From Puniceicoccales bacterium (GTDB taxonomy: Bacteria; Verrucomicrobiota; Verrucomicrobiia; Opitutales; JAIRKQ01), in contig JAISYR010000023.1 of assembly GCA_031269795.1 (NCBI GenBank), forward strand, positions 1-35,206: a stretch of DNA of 35,206 nt, given 5' to 3'. Made by a program: the position numbers and the translations under genes. Under the pieces are notes generated by a model. It was not told the origin of the DNA and made no database searches. It was given only the letters and a program-made list of their open reading frames with translations. Below, one piece after another: positions 33,643 through 35,206 of the stretch. The stretch's first letter is position 1; every line of letters starts with the position of its first letter.

Positions 33643-35206
33643 TTAGCTGGCAATTGATTGGGGTTTCCCTGTGTCCGTCAAGACGTGCATTTTTCCCTCT
33701 TGAAGCAGTTTTAGGACTGTTTCTTTGACTTTCTGGAGTGTTTCTTGGACATTTGACCCGGACACACCTTTCAGAGAAAGCTTTGGTAACAGGTCTTTCT
33801 CGACCAATACCTCTAAACACTCTATGCCAATATTAATATTATTACCAGTACACCTTAGCAGCAGTGCAATGGCAAATTGTCCGGTTTCTTTAAAATCAGC
33901 CCTGAATGGCAGGGATAGCAGTAATCCTTTATTGGCCAATGCTGTTAAACAGCAGGCACTGGCATTGCAATATGCGGAGGCATTTGCCCGTTGTATGCCC
34001 AAAACATTGGTAATCAGTAATTGGACGATAGCATCCTTGGATGACAATTTTGGCAATAGACCTTTTTCGGCCAACACCGTTACACACTTTATGCCATCGA
34101 GACCCTTTTCAATCAAGGGCCGGACAAATTGTACGGATGACAATTTTGGCAATAGACCTTTTTCGGCCAACACCGTTACACACCTTATACCATCGAGACC
34201 ACCAGTCTCTGACAAAGTCTTGACAAATGGTCCGGATTGGTTTCCTTCGAATGACAATTTTGGCAATGAGGGTTTTTGGGCTAACTCTCCTAAACGCCGT
34301 ATCCCATCACTAGTCTTGGCCATGGCTTTGGCAAGTTTCCCGGCTTGCGCCGATGGCAACTCAGAAAATTTTCCTATCGGCAATTTGCCGGTTACCACCA
34401 GCTCTGCCGCTTTGGCTGGACCATCATTAACCTCAAGCATGGCTTGAGCAAGTTGTAGGGCTTGGTCCTCATTCAGTTTGGCCGGGTCAAAGTTTGACAA
34501 TGCGTCGAATACTACCAGCTCTGCCGCTTTGGCTGCACCACCACCATCAGCTGCCAGCAGGGCTTTGACAAGTTGTAGGGTTTGGGCCCCATCCAGTTTG
34601 GCCGGGTCAAAGTTTGACAATGCGTCGACTACTACCAGCTCTGCCGCTTTGGCTGGACCACCTTCAACTGCGAACAGGGCTTCGAAAAATGCTTTGGTTT
34701 GAGCTGCCGCTATGCCTTCCAACTTGGGAAATTTTTCCACCGACAACCTGCTGGCTATGAACAGCCGTGCCGCTTTGCTTGGATCACCACCATCAGCTGC
34801 GAGCAGGGCTTTGACAAGTTGCGAGGTTTGATCTGCCGATATTGGCAATTTGCCGGCTATGAACAGCTCTGCCGCTTTGGCTGCACCACCATCAATCTCA
34901 AGCAGGGCTCCGAAAAATGCTTTGACTTGCTCTGCCAGCGTGTCATCCAACTTAGGGAAATTTTCCACCGACAAATTGCCGGCTATGAACAGCCGTGCCA
35001 CTTGGGCTGCACCATCAGCTGCCAGCAGGGCTTCGACAAGTTGCGAGGTTTGAGCTTCACCCAGATCGTTCAGGTTAAAGTTTGGCAAATTGCCGCCCTT
35101 TACCAGCTCTGCCGCTTTGGCTGCACCATCATCAATCTCAAGCAGGGCTCCGACAAATGCTTTGACTTGATCTGCCGGTATTGTCAAATAGCCGTTCTCT
35201 ACCAGC
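33643..35206 (-). CDS. Helical-repeat protein, incomplete at the window edge
   Basis: At least 520 residues, continuing past the right edge: the frame stays open from the stop at 33643 to the last base, so the TTG at 35187 is not a true start. The protein is built of about twelve degenerate 33-43-residue two-helix units. The first eight follow the pattern QLVKALLAADGG--KAAELV---LP-F--KL. The last four change to GIKCVTVLAEKGLLPKLS. A short unique tail closes it. There is no Sec signal or membrane segment in the visible part. Such solenoids commonly bind proteins. Near-identical DNA repeats within it show recent unit duplication. Function is not recognised; a secreted host-interacting protein is one possibility. 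Confidence 0.75.
   Translation of the reverse strand, partial: LVENGYLTIPADQVKAFVGALLEIDDGAAKAAELVKGGNLPNFNLNDLGEAQTSQLVEALLAADGAAQVARLFIAGNLSVENFPKLDDTLAEQVKAFFGALLEIDGGAAKAAELFIAGKLPISADQTSQLVKALLAADGGDPSKAARLFIASRLSVEKFPKLEGIAAAQTKAFFEALFAVEGGPAKAAELVVVDALSNFDPAKLDGAQTLQLVKALLAADGGGAAKAAELVVFDALSNFDPAKLNEDQALQLAQAMLEVNDGPAKAAELVVTGKLPIGKFSELPSAQAGKLAKAMAKTSDGIRRLGELAQKPSLPKLSFEGNQSGPFVKTLSETGGLDGIRCVTVLAEKGLLPKLSSVQFVRPLIEKGLDGIKCVTVLAEKGLLPKLSSKDAIVQLLITNVLGIQRANASAYCNASACCLTALANKGLLLSLPFRADFKETGQFAIALLLRCTGNNINIGIECLEVLVEKDLLPKLSLKGVSGSNVQETLQKVKETVLKLLQEGKMHVLTDTGKPQSIAS
34040..34200 (-). repeat. Near-identical 65-bp direct repeat in the repeat gene
   Basis: 34040-34104 and 34136-34200 are 65-base copies that differ at only two positions. 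They encode the CVTVLAEKGLLPKLSS units. The start-to-start distance of 96 bases equals 32 codons, so the duplication is in frame. Confidence 0.9.
34441..34680 (-). repeat. 120-bp tandem duplication in the repeat gene
   Basis: 34441-34560 and 34561-34680 are adjacent 120-base copies with strong identity, almost perfect over AGTTTGGCCGGGTCAAAGTT and the 50 bases after it. Each encodes one 40-residue unit (AAELVVxDALSNFDPAKL). The exact in-frame period indicates a recent unit duplication. Confidence 0.85.

Noticed and set aside
1-35206. CRISPR array, insertion sequence or rRNA operon
   Set aside because: No regularly spaced short repeats with unique spacers, no transposase gene and no rRNA sequence were seen; the repeats at 33.6-35.2 kb are coding.

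Overview
This window reads as a chromosomal segment of a Gram-negative, host-associated bacterium. A Ysc-type type III secretion (T3SS) operon lies among ordinary housekeeping genes: two aminoacyl-tRNA synthetases, three ribosomal proteins, release factor 1, GlmS, UppP and GlgB. Coding density is high, with short gaps and several overlapping gene ends. The lineage cannot be fixed without a search. The archaeal/eukaryotic-type prolyl-tRNA synthetase, the very long PPi-PEPCK-like protein and the T3SS would suit a PVC-type bacterium (Verrucomicrobiota or a relative), but this is a tentative inference.

Layout. 1-800: two overlapping excisionase-like DNA-binding genes beside tRNA-Glu(CTC), a typical edge of an integrated element. 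1.0-6.2 kb (+): a Ppx/GppA-family phosphatase, an RluD-type pseudouridine synthase, an IPT/TIG lipoprotein and glycogen branching enzyme. 6.2-8.3 kb (-): a coiled-coil gene that looks split by a one-base frameshift, with a good ribosome site and a palindromic operator-like site upstream. 8.5-17.1 kb (-): proS, serS, rpmB, then uppP, a large TPR protein and glmS. The last three are packed as an operon transcribed glmS-TPR-uppP. 17.3-19.5 kb (+): three tandem, diverged copies of an unknown small gene, each with a duplicated leader and associated strong hairpins. 19.6-24.3 kb (+): a 1132-residue protein best explained as PPi-dependent PEP carboxykinase, then prfA and a tiny ORF. 24.6-30.5 kb (+): the T3SS locus. 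30.6-35.2 kb (-): a GH77-like protein without its catalytic residues, the rplM-rpsI-ppa cluster, and a helical-repeat protein that runs off the right edge.

The T3SS locus has the order translocator-like gene, yopN-like, tyeA-like, sycN-like, yscX-like, yscY-like, yscV. From yopN to yscV this is the order of the Yersinia virA operon. The gatekeeper pair and its chaperone would control substrate order, and SctX/SctY would act with the SctV export gate. The helical-repeat protein, the coiled-coil protein, the three-gene family and the degenerate GH77 protein are candidate secreted or host-facing proteins, but only proximity and style support that.

The most unusual items are the virA-like operon in a genome that does not look proteobacterial, the hairpin-separated three-gene family, the GH77 pseudoenzyme next to sctV, and the apparently split coiled-coil gene.
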